Assembly: GCF_000739735.1 (NCBI RefSeq)
Contig: NZ_BBJF01000017.1
Span: 1 to 64,000, forward strand
Reading direction: 5' to 3'
DNA: 64,000 nucleotides
DNA from: Paraburkholderia ginsengisoli NBRC 100965
GTDB lineage: Bacteria; Pseudomonadota; Gammaproteobacteria; Burkholderiales; Burkholderiaceae
Shown here in pieces: positions 15,842 through 26,098 of this stretch. The notes below the pieces were generated by a model. That model did no database searches, was not told where the DNA came from, and was given only the letters and a program-made list of their open reading frames with translations. A program made the position numbers and the translations under genes. Each line of letters begins with the position of its first letter. Position 1 is the first letter of the stretch.

Positions 15842-17406
15842 AACAGGTCACGTCCGGCGAACCGAATCGCCATCCCACTGAAGCGGCTCCCCTCATCCTG
15901 CCCGTGATCCTCGCCGGCGGATCAGGCACCCGCTTGTGGCCACTGTCGCGCGAACACCATCCGAAGCAGTTGATCGGGCTGATCGCCGACGAATCGCTGC
16001 TGAGTTCGACCGCCGGACGACTGGACGGCCTGAATGAAGTTGAACTCGCCAACGAGTTGCTGGTGGTCTGCGGCGAGCATCACAAATTCATGAGCGCTAC
16101 GCAGGTTCGCGTGAGTGGCAAGCCTGCCCGTATTCTGCTCGAACCCGCTGCGCGAAACACCGCACCCGCCCTCACGCTCGCGGCACTCGATGCTCGCGCC
16201 CGCCATGGCGACCCGGTGCTAGTCGTGATGCCTGCCGACCACGCGGTATCGGACAACCGGGCCTTCCAACTCGCGGTTGCGCAAGCGGCCACCTACGCGC
16301 AGGAAAACGCGATCGTCGCGCTCGGTGTATTGCCGCGTCACGCCGAAACCGGCTATGGGTATATCAAACTCGGCGCGCCGCTGGCCGGCGTGCGCGGTAC
16401 GTCGGGCGCTCACCTGATTGAACGCTTCGTGGAGAAGCCCCATCAGGAACTGGCGCAGCGATACCTTGAATCCGGCGAGTACTGGTGGAACAGCGGCATC
16501 TTCGTCGTGCGGGCGTCGACGTGGCTTCGCGCTATCGAAGCACTCCAGCCCGAAATGTTCGCCGCCTGCGATGCAGCATGGAGCAACGGCACGACCGAGG
16601 GCGGCTTCTTCAAGGCAGACGCGGCAAAGTTCGCGGCGTGTCCGTCAGATTCGATCGACTATGCCGTGATGGAGCATCTCACCTCGACCTCGCAAGACAA
16701 CACGCCGCGAGGTATCGTGATGCCGCTCGCCGCCGGCTGGTCCGACGTGGGATCGTGGGACGCGGTGTGGGAAATCATGCCGAAGAGTCCGGAAGGCAAC
16801 GTCGCGCGCGGCCGTGTGATGTTCGAGGGAACGGAAGACAGCTTCGTGCATTCGGAAGGACGCCTCGTTGCCTGCGTCGGCCTGAAGGATGTCGTGGTGA
16901 TCGAAACCGCCGACGCGGTGCTTGTCGCCAACAAGAACGACGTGCAGCAGGTCAAGGCGATCGTTGGGCGGCTCAAGTCCGAACACCATGCCGAAGCGCA
17001 GGACCATCGCAAGGTTCACCGGCCATGGGGACACTATGATTCGATCGATCGCGGCGAGCGCTTTCAGGTCAAGCGCATCGTCGTCGATCCGGGCAAACAG
17101 TTGTCGTTGCAGATGCATTACCATCGCGCCGAACACTGGATCGTCGTGCGTGGCACTGCACGGGTGACCTGCGGTGAGCGGACCTTCCTGCTCAGCGAGA
17201 ACGAGTCGACATACATTGCCGTTGGCATGGTGCATCGTCTGGAGAACCCAGGCAAGACGCCGCTGGAAATGATCGAAGTACAGTCCGGGCACTATCTCGG
17301 CGAAGACGACATCGTGCGCTTCGACGATCAATATGGACGCGCAGGTACGCCCGCGGTGGATAGTACCGCGGCACCGGCACCGGTTGTACCTTCGGTGACG
17401 GGATAA
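15838..17406 (+). CDS. manC: Mannose-1-phosphate guanylyltransferase / mannose-6-phosphate isomerase
   Basis: 522 residues, the two-domain type II enzyme. The N-terminal nucleotidyltransferase has the signature LAGGSGTRLWPLSREHHPKQ (about residues 25-44) and FVEKP. The C-terminal cupin isomerase (about 395-500) has MHYHRAEHWIVVRGTARVT and EVQSGHYLGEDDIVR. It converts fructose-6-P to mannose-6-P and mannose-1-P plus GTP to GDP-mannose. It is coupled to the GNAT gene by a 4-base overlap. GDP-mannose would feed the glycosyltransferases of this locus. An Ala/Pro-rich tail follows the cupin. Confidence 0.95.
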   Translation: MKQVTSGEPNRHPTEAAPLILPVILAGGSGTRLWPLSREHHPKQLIGLIADESLLSSTAGRLDGLNEVELANELLVVCGEHHKFMSATQVRVSGKPARILLEPAARNTAPALTLAALDARARHGDPVLVVMPADHAVSDNRAFQLAVAQAATYAQENAIVALGVLPRHAETGYGYIKLGAPLAGVRGTSGAHLIERFVEKPHQELAQRYLESGEYWWNSGIFVVRASTWLRAIEALQPEMFAACDAAWSNGTTEGGFFKADAAKFAACPSDSIDYAVMEHLTSTSQDNTPRGIVMPLAAGWSDVGSWDAVWEIMPKSPEGNVARGRVMFEGTEDSFVHSEGRLVACVGLKDVVVIETADAVLVANKNDVQQVKAIVGRLKSEHHAEAQDHRKVHRPWGHYDSIDRGERFQVKRIVVDPGKQLSLQMHYHRAEHWIVVRGTARVTCGERTFLLSENESTYIAVGMVHRLENPGKTPLEMIEVQSGHYLGEDDIVRFDDQYGRAGTPAVDSTAAPAPVVPSVTG

Positions 17407-17963
17407 AGCGGCGTATTGCAGGTGGCGGGAGAGCGCGGGCGCTAGCTTCCAGGTCGGACGACGGATGCTAGCGTCGGCGCCCCATCAAGGCTCTCTGTCG
17501 CCGCCGATACGCCTGATATCGGCTCAGGCCTGTCTGCATCGCACACGGTGTGACACGAAAGCCCTGCACTAGAGCGCGGGTGACGCATGCTGAAAACTAC
17601 CGAGCTGCGTGCGCGCATCTGCGAAGCGCAATTCTCGACCTCTCTTCTCGCGATCGCGGCTGGAGCGCCTGCCCCGCCACTCACGCTGCAATTCCGCCCC
17701 TCTCTCTCCGCCTGACAAGACCTCTGTCGACGATCGACCGCAGGATCGCTGTCACCGCCGCATACTCATCGATCCAGAATGCGCGCTGAAATCCATCTAC
17801 TCGATCTGCGAACTTCGATCATTCGGCAGGTAACAAGCCTGCTCACCTTCAGGCCGAATCCCGTCGCACAGTCGCAATGGCTTGCGACGCACGAGGGCGA
17901 ATAAGAATCCACACGAGAGAGTAACTGCGGAACGCGATTCAGTCTTCCTGCAACCCTCTCCGA
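17407..17963. other. Gene-free interval between convergent manC and flippase
   Basis: 557 bases between convergent genes. I found no strong hairpin with a T-run and no credible ORF. The composition resembles degraded coding or spacer sequence. Confidence 0.4.
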
Positions 17964-19262
17964 TCACTCGTCCGATACCGCCCCAAGGCGGGCCTTGACG
18001 AGCATCTTCCGCACGGCCCGCGGCACGCTATCGTCCAGCAAGCCCGCGCGCACGGTAAAACACAGCAGGATAAACGAAAGCGTCGTTTCACCGACCACTC
18101 GCGCAAGGGCCATGCCCATCGCACCGTGTCGAGGTGCAAGAATAAGTGCGGCCGCCAGATTGGCGAGCCCCGACATCACCCCGGCGACAGCAAGCACGCG
18201 GTCCTTTTTGCGCGGAACGAGAATATAAAAGCCGACGAACTGATTGAACGCCGCGAACGGAAACATCCACGCGAGACATTGCAGGACCGCAGCACTCGGC
18301 GTAAATGCCTTACCGAGTATCAGCGGCAACAGCAACGGCGAAAGGACGAGCGCGCCGCCAAGCGCGAGCAGTCCGTAGCCGATCAGTAAGGCAGCGCCCC
18401 GGCGAGTCGTTGCGCGCGCGCCGGCGTGATCGCCTTGCGACAGTTGCCGCGAGATGGTCGGGATGAAGACCTGCCCCGCCGGCCCCATGAGACTCAGTCC
18501 GATCGTCGCGAAGCGCTCCGCCGCGCCGAAGTATCCGACTTGGGAGGACGTCGACAGCAGCGTAAGAAGGTATGTCGACGAAGCCGTGAGAACCGCCGAT
18601 CCGGTCGAGTAGCAAAACAGCATCGTCGAGCTGCGGAACAATTGAGGTACGCCGCGCCAGCGAATCACCGGCAATCCGATCTCGAAGATCGTCAGGCCAT
18701 AGGCGATCACGGACGAAATCATGCCGGCAATCAACAGGCTGCCCAACACCCATGACGAATCCGCCGGGCCGCTAACCAGCGAGAGTATCAACACCAGGCT
18801 CACGGCGAAGCCGAGCACCTCGAGCATGATCGGAGTGCGGAACCGTTGACGCCCCTGAAAAAGCCAGCCGAGGTTCCAACCCGATACGATGCCCAGCGCC
18901 GTCGCGAGAATGCCGATGGCCGGGCGTTCCGCAAGAGCCGGCGAGCAGAACGTGGCGATCACGCCGACCGCGCCACCGAGCAATCCCATCAACAAGCGTG
19001 CGCTCAGGTGCAATGAGAAGATCGCATGGTGTTCACCGGGCGTCTGCGTATTCGAAATTTCTCGCATGCCGACATAGGTGAAGCCGTAACTCACGAGCAT
19101 CCAGATGACGTTCATCAGCGACATGGCCGCGAGTACGCGGCCATATTCCGCTACACCGAGCACGCGTCCATAGAAAGGAATCACGACGATGAGGTACAGA
19201 TACCTCATGATGTAACCGCCGTAGACGAATGCGAGTACCCGGATGTTCTCCTGCCTGTTCAT
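17964..19262 (-). CDS. Wzx-like polysaccharide flippase (MOP/MATE superfamily)
   Basis: 432 residues from the ATG at 19262 (MNRQENIRVLAFVYGGYIMR); the open frame to 19406 adds an Arg/Cys-rich lead that looks non-coding. About 12 hydrophobic segments are spread evenly. The N-terminal pattern RVLGVAEYGRVLAAMSLMN is typical of PST/Wzx flippases that move undecaprenyl-linked repeat units across the inner membrane. It lies 40 bases after the GT2 gene on the same strand, probably in one transcript. Polymerase (Wzy) is not identified in this window. Confidence 0.87.
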   Translation of the reverse strand: MNRQENIRVLAFVYGGYIMRYLYLIVVIPFYGRVLGVAEYGRVLAAMSLMNVIWMLVSYGFTYVGMREISNTQTPGEHHAIFSLHLSARLLMGLLGGAVGVIATFCSPALAERPAIGILATALGIVSGWNLGWLFQGRQRFRTPIMLEVLGFAVSLVLILSLVSGPADSSWVLGSLLIAGMISSVIAYGLTIFEIGLPVIRWRGVPQLFRSSTMLFCYSTGSAVLTASSTYLLTLLSTSSQVGYFGAAERFATIGLSLMGPAGQVFIPTISRQLSQGDHAGARATTRRGAALLIGYGLLALGGALVLSPLLLPLILGKAFTPSAAVLQCLAWMFPFAAFNQFVGFYILVPRKKDRVLAVAGVMSGLANLAAALILAPRHGAMGMALARVVGETTLSFILLCFTVRAGLLDDSVPRAVRKMLVKARLGAVSDE

Positions 19263-19302
19263 AACGATTTCTCTAGAGCCTGCCCCGAATGCGGAAGCGG
19301 CG

Positions 19303-20313
19303 TCAGCGTGCCGCGCGGCTGCGGCGCGACAGCGGGTTGGCGATATATCGAACCGCGTAGTCCGATACGGGCGAGTACGGGAACAGGCACAGACTCGACA
19401 ATGCAAGCACGCCGATCTTCTTCTTCATCCCCCAGAAAGGATTGGCGACGATCGAGTGCAAATAGTTGCGGGACTTCAGCGCAAACCATCGATAGCGCTT
19501 GACGAGCGACGCACCGTGGAGCTGGGTGCAGAAAATTGCCTTCTCGTAGGAGAAGTCGTGAAACTTGGCCGGCAATTCGACGCCGAGCCGGTCGTGCGCT
19601 ATCTGACGCAGGATGTTCCATCGCGCGAAGAGTGCCTTTGGCACCTTCTCGGTGTCCTCGGAGTTCGCAAACGAAACAGTCGAGGTTGCCGATTGATGCA
19701 CCCGATAACCGCCCAACGAGCAGGCAATCGAAGCAACCGGTCCGAGCAATGCGGCACCGTAGATGGCGAAGAAATCCGCTCCGTAGCGCGTTTCGGCCGT
19801 TTCGGGAATCGGAAAAAGACTGCGCAGCGCTTTCGTGCTATATGCGTTGCCGGACGCGGGCGGCGACGGATAAAGCCAGCCGTCGCGCAGCAACGAACCG
19901 CTGTCGACGGGAGCATCCGAATGCGGGACGTGCGTGCCCGTGAATTCACCATCGCCCGTCATGACGTCGAGGCGGAACTGCACCTTTTCATATCCGCCCG
20001 GCCCGAACTTCTGCATGACGGCCGACACCGCGTCCGGATAGAGAATGTCGTCCGCGTCCAGCAGGATGACGACATCGCTGTCGATCTCTTCAATCGCCCG
20101 GTTGTAGGCCGACACCTGTCCGCCATTTTCCTTGAACGCGGTCGAAATACGTGAGCCGTATCGCTCGATCAGTGCCCGCGAACCATCGGTCGAGCCGTCG
20201 TCCACGACCAGCACTTTCGTCGCGGGATAGTTCTGAGCCAGCGCCGAATCGATAGCATCGGCAAGGAAGCGCTCATAGTTGTAGTTGCAGATGGCGATGG
20301 TGACAGACTTCAT
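19303..20313 (-). CDS. GT2-family glycosyltransferase
   Basis: 336 residues. The GT-A fold motifs are at the N-terminus: TIAICNYNYERFLADAIDSA, VVDDGSTDGS (UDP/GDP-sugar binding) and ILLDADDILYPDAV (DxD-type metal site). A C-terminal hydrophobic stretch (KKIGVLALSSLCLFPYSP) may tether it to the membrane. It transfers a sugar to the lipid-linked repeat unit; donor and acceptor are unknown. Directly upstream of the flippase gene on the same strand. Confidence 0.9.
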   Translation of the reverse strand: MKSVTIAICNYNYERFLADAIDSALAQNYPATKVLVVDDGSTDGSRALIERYGSRISTAFKENGGQVSAYNRAIEEIDSDVVILLDADDILYPDAVSAVMQKFGPGGYEKVQFRLDVMTGDGEFTGTHVPHSDAPVDSGSLLRDGWLYPSPPASGNAYSTKALRSLFPIPETAETRYGADFFAIYGAALLGPVASIACSLGGYRVHQSATSTVSFANSEDTEKVPKALFARWNILRQIAHDRLGVELPAKFHDFSYEKAIFCTQLHGASLVKRYRWFALKSRNYLHSIVANPFWGMKKKIGVLALSSLCLFPYSPVSDYAVRYIANPLSRRSRAAR

Positions 20314-20620
20314 GTCTCTGTTGCAATGGAGAAGGCATCGATCACAGGAGCAATATCATCGCATCTTGCGATATTGCCGGGAGGGGGCAGGACGGATGAG
20401 CGCGTACGCGATCATCTGTCTCTGGGAGTATGGCGGTTATCCGCGGAGCCAGCGGATTCGGTCGCCCGCGCGGCGTCGTTCCGGTTGCGCAGCGTGCCCG
20501 CTTCGGGTACGGCTGCGGAACCGCAACCAGCACGCGCAAGCTTAACCGTGCGCCTCTCGGGTCTCTGTTCGCGAGATTACCGCAACCGCCTCGCGTCCTG
20601 GCGATCATACGCCGTTCCGC
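20314..20620. other. Spacer between autotransporter stop and GT2 start
   Basis: 307 bases. GGTTGCG (near 20483) and CGCAACC (near 20520) are inverted around a smaller GTGCCCGC/GGGTAC stem. This could form a hairpin that ends the autotransporter transcript, but no T-run follows. No gene seen. Confidence 0.3.
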
Positions 20621-23600
20621 TTACCAGCTATAACGATAGCCCGCCTTGCCGATCACCCCTTGACGGTACTGCCCTCCCAGATTGCGTGCGTATTTCACGT
20701 TGGCGTAGAACTCGCCCGACTTTCCGAAGCTCGTGGTCACGCCCACGCCCAGCTCGTACCAGCTTCGACCGAGGCCCGAATCAAACGACGTTCCGCCGAC
20801 CGTTGTCTGACCGGGTGAGAAAAAGTCGTGCAGCACGTCGGCGGTGAAATAGGGCGTCGCGGCGCTCGTGCGAGTGTCGTTCTCCATGTTGGCCCGGAAC
20901 ACGCGCACGCCGAGGCGGCCGCGCAGCGCGTTGGTGGTCGTGCCGGAAATTGCCGAGATGTTGTCGTCGAACCCATTGAGCTTCAGGTACTGATACATCA
21001 GCTGTGCCTGCGGTTCGATCGCGACCGCACTGCCGCCCACACTGAACGGCTTGCCGACCTCCTGAGACAACGCCACGCCGAAGCCGTTCTGCGAGCCGCT
21101 GCTGCCATACGCGTCGCTATAGCGGTTGTTGTAGTGGGTCAGTTGTCCGACGCTGTCGAAGTAGGTGCCATCCGCCAGGTAACGGGTCCAGTAGCCGCCC
21201 ACGCTTTGCGCATGCATCTCCATCGAGCCGGTCGACGTCGACAGAGCCGGATTGATGCTGCGCGCCATGTCGCTGAAGCTGGCGTCCGCCGTTCCGAAGG
21301 TCACCATCGCGCCCGCATGCGTGCTGCCACCGCTTGCTGCCTGGTCGAGCGTCCAGTCCTTGCCGAACTGCGCGAAGAACGTTTTCTCGTCGGCGGCGAA
21401 ACGGCTGCTGGCGTCCGCGTCGAGCGTTTGGCCGCCGATGCGTCCCCACACTCCGTCATGATTGCCAGGCTGCTTCTTCTCGACGTTCGCGATATCGCCG
21501 ACCCGCTCATGCAGCCTGTCCAGCGTGGCGAAGCCGTAGTCGACATTCAGCGACGGCGTCATCGTGTAGCCCACCACGCCCGGCCGGTACGCGGCAGGTG
21601 CCGCAGCCGGAGCCTGGGTCGCGTCGGCCGACGGGCCAGGCGGTGTAGTCGCCGAAGTCGGAAGCAGGTCGGAGCGCAAGTACCAGCTATTCGCGTTGCT
21701 TTGGCCGCCGCGATACAACAGGTATTCGTACGCGCCGGCCTGCACGGGCCCTGCGAGATGGAACGCGGAAGTGGCAGTCGACGCGCCATTCGTCGCGACG
21801 ACCACGCCAATCCCATCGGTGGTGGTTTGCGCCCCGGAGCCGGTCGTGTTGGTGATCTTCAGTGCGCTCGTGCCGCTGGTGTTGCCACCGTTCAGAATCA
21901 GTCGATCCGTTGGCGATGCGTCCGCGCCGAGGTACGTGTTCAACGCGATCGTGCCGCCGTTGCCGACATAGCTGCCCGTGGTCACGGTTTTGTAGCTGGC
22001 CGCCGCCGTCGGGTCCCCGGTCGGCGCGACGAAGGCCACGTTGCCCGCATTGTTCAGGCTGCTCAGCGTGGAACTGCCGGTGACATTCCACGCACTCGTG
22101 TCGTCGATCGTCACGCCGACCGGATCGATCTGGCCGGTGAGCGTCGTATGGTTCGTCAGGAACACATTGCCGATGCTGGCCGCGTCCGAAAAAATATTGC
22201 CGGTGAGGTTCTCGTTCGACGCGGTGAACGTAACGTTGCTGCCGTTGGTCAGGTTCAGCAGCGTGCCGTTGCCCGCAGTGACCGTTGCTCCGTTTTGCAC
22301 GGTGATGTCAGCGATGCCACCGTTCGCGAGGAAAGCCGGTCCGGTCGTCGATGTCACACTGCCGCCGGTCACGGCCACGCTGCTGGTCGCGCCGCCGGCG
22401 AGCGAATCCGACGTGACGATGCCGGATGCGGCACCCTTCAGCGTCGAGGCATTCAACGTCAGCACGCCGCCGCTATCCGCCGTCGCGCCATTCGCTGCGG
22501 CGCTGGTGATCGACGATCCTGAATCGGTCACCGTGCCGCCGTTCTGCGCAACCACGCCGTCCGCCAGCGTGCCCGTCGTTTTGACGGCGGTCGATGCGAG
22601 GTTGGCCACGCCGCCAGCGGAAGCCACGACGCCGTGCGCAGAGGCGCCTGCGGTCGAGATCTGCGCAGCGGTGAGCGTCAGCGATCCCCCATTGGTCGCG
22701 TCGGCGCCGATCGCGCCGGCGCCCGTGGTACGGATGATCGTTTCGTTGTTCGACACGATGGACGATCCGGCGCCCAATGCTTCGACACCATGCGCGGCCT
22801 GCCCCGCAGTGGACACGACGCCCGCTGCGAGCGCCGCGCTGGCGCCGTTGCTCATCTCGATCCCGACGGCGTTCTGACCAGTGGTGGTGACCGCGGCGCT
22901 CGAATTCGTCAACGTCGAACCGGCCCCGGAAACAAACAGACCGATCGCGTTGTCGCCCGCGGTCTTGATGGTCGTTGCCGCGTCAGCGGAAATCATTGCG
23001 CTGGCGCCGGTCGACGATACGCCATCGCCCCCGGCACCGATCGTGTCGATTCGGGTGCCGGTCAACGCGATGGTCGAATTCGCGCCGAGGTTATCGACAC
23101 CCTTTCCTGAGCCGCTCGCCGTAATCGACGCCGCACCCGCCGTGACGCCGCCGCCCGAATCGGTCGAGTCGATCTGGATACCATCCGCCGTTCCGCCAGC
23201 GATGACAGTTCCGCTGCTGGGCAGTGCAACGGACGCGCCCGCGCCGGCTAAGCGGATGGCCGCGATGCCGTCATCCGCTTCGATGGTGCCGGTGTTGATC
23301 AAGGTGGCCGTCGCGCCCTGAACCAAAGCGCCCGTACCGTTAGACACCCGGATCGTCGACGCATTGTTGACCGTTCCTTGCGGACCGACGACGACACCGG
23401 TCGAACCGGCGCCCGTCAACATGACGGAGTTGTTGTTCGCGAGCGTGCCGAGGTTCTGTGCGACAAAGCCGGTCACGCCGGCGGTGTTCGAACGCACGGC
23501 CGCATTGTTGGTCAGCATGGTCGCCGTCGGCACGCCGCTCGTCGCGTTGGACAGGTCATACGCCTGTCCATCCACGACGCCCGCGATCGCTCCGGCCGCG

Positions 23601-26098
23601 TTCAGATGGATGACGGTCGCCGCATCGATGGTGCCGGTCGCGCCGCCCTGATCGGTGATGGCGACGCCGCTCGGTCCATTGACGTTGTAGACCGAATTGC
23701 CGGTCGAAAGCGTGGAGCCGGAATCCGTTGCCACGACCCCGCGCGCATTCTGACCATTGATATTCATCGTCAACGTGCCTGCCGTCGAAGACCCCGTGAA
23801 CGCCGCGCCACCGGCGACGCGGAACAGCGTCGAGTCAGCGGTGCCGACGGCAAGTTGCTGCGCGGCTACGTTGATCTTCGAGTTGGCGCCATAGGCAAAG
23901 AAGCCGATCTGGCTGCTGCCGGAGATGAAGTTGGGGACCGCGTTGGCGTCGACCTTGATCGTCGCGCCCGAACGCGCATGCACGCCGATCGCGCCGGTGC
24001 CGGTGAGGTTGACGGCGCCGTCGACCGTTGCGGTGGCATTCGAGCCTTGTGCCCACACGCCATAATTGCGTGTGCCCGAGGCCGGATCGGCACCGCCGGC
24101 GACGGTGATCGTACCGGTCGACGTTGCGGCCGTCGGCGTCGAGCCGGTCCCGATGACTTCGATGCCGACACCGTTCACGCCGTTCAAAGCAATCGTGCCA
24201 GTATTGCTGACGGTTGCGGCCGTGTTGTCGGCGAGCATCCCGACATTTGCAAGCGGCAGTCCCGACGCCGCGCCGTTCACGATGATGCTCCCACCATTAT
24301 TCAGGATGCCTGACGTTGACTGGATGCTAGCCATTGCGGCGGCATTTTGCGTCTGGCTGCCGATAACGATATCGCCGAAATTCTTCGCGCTCCCCGAACT
24401 GCCGAGCAGCACGCCGTACGATCGCGTGGACAGCGCCACGTCTGCCGTGGCTTCTGGGGCAGCAGCGTCATACTGCGCCGCGCGCCCAACGTAGATCGTG
24501 CCGCCCGCCAGATTGGTGAAACTACCGTCGGACACGAGCCCGCCGATCACCTGGCTATTCAGGTTCGTCGCGTTGATGCCCACGTTGATGACACCGGCAT
24601 TCGACGCCACCGCGCCACCCGATACGGCAACGGCATAATTTTGCAGGGAGCGGTTGTTACTCCCGTTGTAGTTCCACGCAGCGACATTCATGATGCCGTT
24701 GTTGACGAAGCTGGTGCCCGGTCCATTGGCCGATACACCGAAGCCTTCGGTATAGGCGTTAAAGCCGAAATTGTCGGGCTGAGCCGCCGTGCCGGTGTTG
24801 AAGTTGTTGCCCGAGGCGTAGCCGGATGAGATCACGCCATTGTTGACACCTTGTGCGCCACTTCGCAGGCCGACCAGCGTGAAGCCGCCGGAGATCTGTC
24901 CATCGTTGACGACGTGCGCGCCGTTTTCCGCGAGGACGGCGAAACTCTGGCCGCTGTCGCTACGAACGTCGATCTGCCCACCGGCAGCGATATGGAGCAT
25001 GGCGTTGGCGCCCGTGCCATGAATGACCGACAGGTTCGCGGTCGCGAGGGAGACTTCGTCGGCTGCGGAAACGTTGTTGGTGTATTGAACGGTTTGCTGC
25101 GTGAAGCTGACGGCCTGATTGAACGCGGAGTCGTAGGCCGACTGCGAACTCAATGCGCCGCTCTGAAGCGACTGCACCAGGAAATCGTTGTAGGCGGCCA
25201 GAGAGGTTGCGTCGGTGACGCTCCACGTGCTGCCATTGAAAGCCTGAAAAGTGCCGGCGTACGATGGCACGCGAATGGTATAGCTGCTGGCGCTTCCGCC
25301 TGGGGCGAGCGCCGCGAAATCAACCTGATTGCGCGAGTTCCAATTGACCGCGCTCGGCGCAGCGCCGGTGCCATCGGCGTAGACCAGGTCGGTCTCCTTG
25401 GCTGCCATTGCGATGCTATTGCCGGCCGACGCCGGAGCGTTGGCCGGAACTCCAATGGCGACGTCAAGGGTGCCCCCTGTGTTGGAAATCGTCCCGATCC
25501 GCGTATCGACATACTGACTCCCATCGACGTTATGGAAAACCGGCACGTTTGCCGTGTCCCAACTCGACGCGACGAAGTTGCCCGAGTTATAGGTGGCAAC
25601 GGTAATGTTGCCGCCGGTGATCGGATCAGGCGTACTGACGCTCTGCGCCTCGGCACCAAGAGCAAGGCGCGGCTGGTTGGCAGTGCCTGAGACGATCGTC
25701 GTGCTGCCCAGCGGCATGATGGTGTAGCCCGCATCGCTTTGGGCGCCAGTCCACGCGCCAGACAGATGGACCACATCGGCGCCAGAAACGGTCACGGACC
25801 CGGCGAGGTTGTCATTCGCCGTGGGACTGAAAGCCCCCAGCGCACACGTGCCGCCGGTCGAGACCGTGGAGCCGTCGCCGCAAGTGGACGCATAGGCGGT
25901 GCCCATCGTCGACACGGCTGCAACGGAGAAACCCAGCGCGGTAATCAGGCGACGCTGGCGCCGTACCGGTGGCCGGGCGTCATTCCCGCTTTCCACGACA
26001 GTTCCGCCGGAACGCTTGCCGCGCGCCATGGTGGTTTCCGAAACGGCGACCCAACTGCCAAGAGCTTCATTCCATATTGAGCGAAAAGACTTATTCAC
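20621..26098 (-). CDS. Classical (type Va) autotransporter with ESPR and pertactin-like passenger
   Basis: 1825 residues. It begins with an extended signal peptide region (MNKSFRSIWNEALGSWVA) nearly the same as that of the trimeric adhesin at 1902, then a signal core ending near AYA (about residue 70). The passenger (about 70-1500) is Gly/Ala/Thr/Ser-rich with repeating beta-helix units such as STAGQAAHGVEALGAGSSIV. A pertactin-like junction (AFHLAGPVQAGAYEYLLYRG) precedes a C-terminal beta-barrel (about 1545-1825) that ends GKAGYRYSW. Family knowledge: the barrel inserts in the outer membrane and the passenger is exposed, serving in adhesion or aggregation. It lies between exopolysaccharide genes on the same strand. 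Confidence 0.94.
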   Translation of the reverse strand: MNKSFRSIWNEALGSWVAVSETTMARGKRSGGTVVESGNDARPPVRRQRRLITALGFSVAAVSTMGTAYASTCGDGSTVSTGGTCALGAFSPTANDNLAGSVTVSGADVVHLSGAWTGAQSDAGYTIMPLGSTTIVSGTANQPRLALGAEAQSVSTPDPITGGNITVATYNSGNFVASSWDTANVPVFHNVDGSQYVDTRIGTISNTGGTLDVAIGVPANAPASAGNSIAMAAKETDLVYADGTGAAPSAVNWNSRNQVDFAALAPGGSASSYTIRVPSYAGTFQAFNGSTWSVTDATSLAAYNDFLVQSLQSGALSSQSAYDSAFNQAVSFTQQTVQYTNNVSAADEVSLATANLSVIHGTGANAMLHIAAGGQIDVRSDSGQSFAVLAENGAHVVNDGQISGGFTLVGLRSGAQGVNNGVISSGYASGNNFNTGTAAQPDNFGFNAYTEGFGVSANGPGTSFVNNGIMNVAAWNYNGSNNRSLQNYAVAVSGGAVASNAGVINVGINATNLNSQVIGGLVSDGSFTNLAGGTIYVGRAAQYDAAAPEATADVALSTRSYGVLLGSSGSAKNFGDIVIGSQTQNAAAMASIQSTSGILNNGGSIIVNGAASGLPLANVGMLADNTAATVSNTGTIALNGVNGVGIEVIGTGSTPTAATSTGTITVAGGADPASGTRNYGVWAQGSNATATVDGAVNLTGTGAIGVHARSGATIKVDANAVPNFISGSSQIGFFAYGANSKINVAAQQLAVGTADSTLFRVAGGAAFTGSSTAGTLTMNINGQNARGVVATDSGSTLSTGNSVYNVNGPSGVAITDQGGATGTIDAATVIHLNAAGAIAGVVDGQAYDLSNATSGVPTATMLTNNAAVRSNTAGVTGFVAQNLGTLANNNSVMLTGAGSTGVVVGPQGTVNNASTIRVSNGTGALVQGATATLINTGTIEADDGIAAIRLAGAGASVALPSSGTVIAGGTADGIQIDSTDSGGGVTAGAASITASGSGKGVDNLGANSTIALTGTRIDTIGAGGDGVSSTGASAMISADAATTIKTAGDNAIGLFVSGAGSTLTNSSAAVTTTGQNAVGIEMSNGASAALAAGVVSTAGQAAHGVEALGAGSSIVSNNETIIRTTGAGAIGADATNGGSLTLTAAQISTAGASAHGVVASAGGVANLASTAVKTTGTLADGVVAQNGGTVTDSGSSITSAAANGATADSGGVLTLNASTLKGAASGIVTSDSLAGGATSSVAVTGGSVTSTTGPAFLANGGIADITVQNGATVTAGNGTLLNLTNGSNVTFTASNENLTGNIFSDAASIGNVFLTNHTTLTGQIDPVGVTIDDTSAWNVTGSSTLSSLNNAGNVAFVAPTGDPTAAASYKTVTTGSYVGNGGTIALNTYLGADASPTDRLILNGGNTSGTSALKITNTTGSGAQTTTDGIGVVVATNGASTATSAFHLAGPVQAGAYEYLLYRGGQSNANSWYLRSDLLPTSATTPPGPSADATQAPAAAPAAYRPGVVGYTMTPSLNVDYGFATLDRLHERVGDIANVEKKQPGNHDGVWGRIGGQTLDADASSRFAADEKTFFAQFGKDWTLDQAASGGSTHAGAMVTFGTADASFSDMARSINPALSTSTGSMEMHAQSVGGYWTRYLADGTYFDSVGQLTHYNNRYSDAYGSSGSQNGFGVALSQEVGKPFSVGGSAVAIEPQAQLMYQYLKLNGFDDNISAISGTTTNALRGRLGVRVFRANMENDTRTSAATPYFTADVLHDFFSPGQTTVGGTSFDSGLGRSWYELGVGVTTSFGKSGEFYANVKYARNLGGQYRQGVIGKAGYRYSW

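Noticed and set aside
20828-22522. 564-codon plus-strand ORF, with more ORFs on the same strand up to about 25690
   Set aside because: Antisense to the autotransporter; Arg/Ala/Val-rich low-complexity product with no domain.
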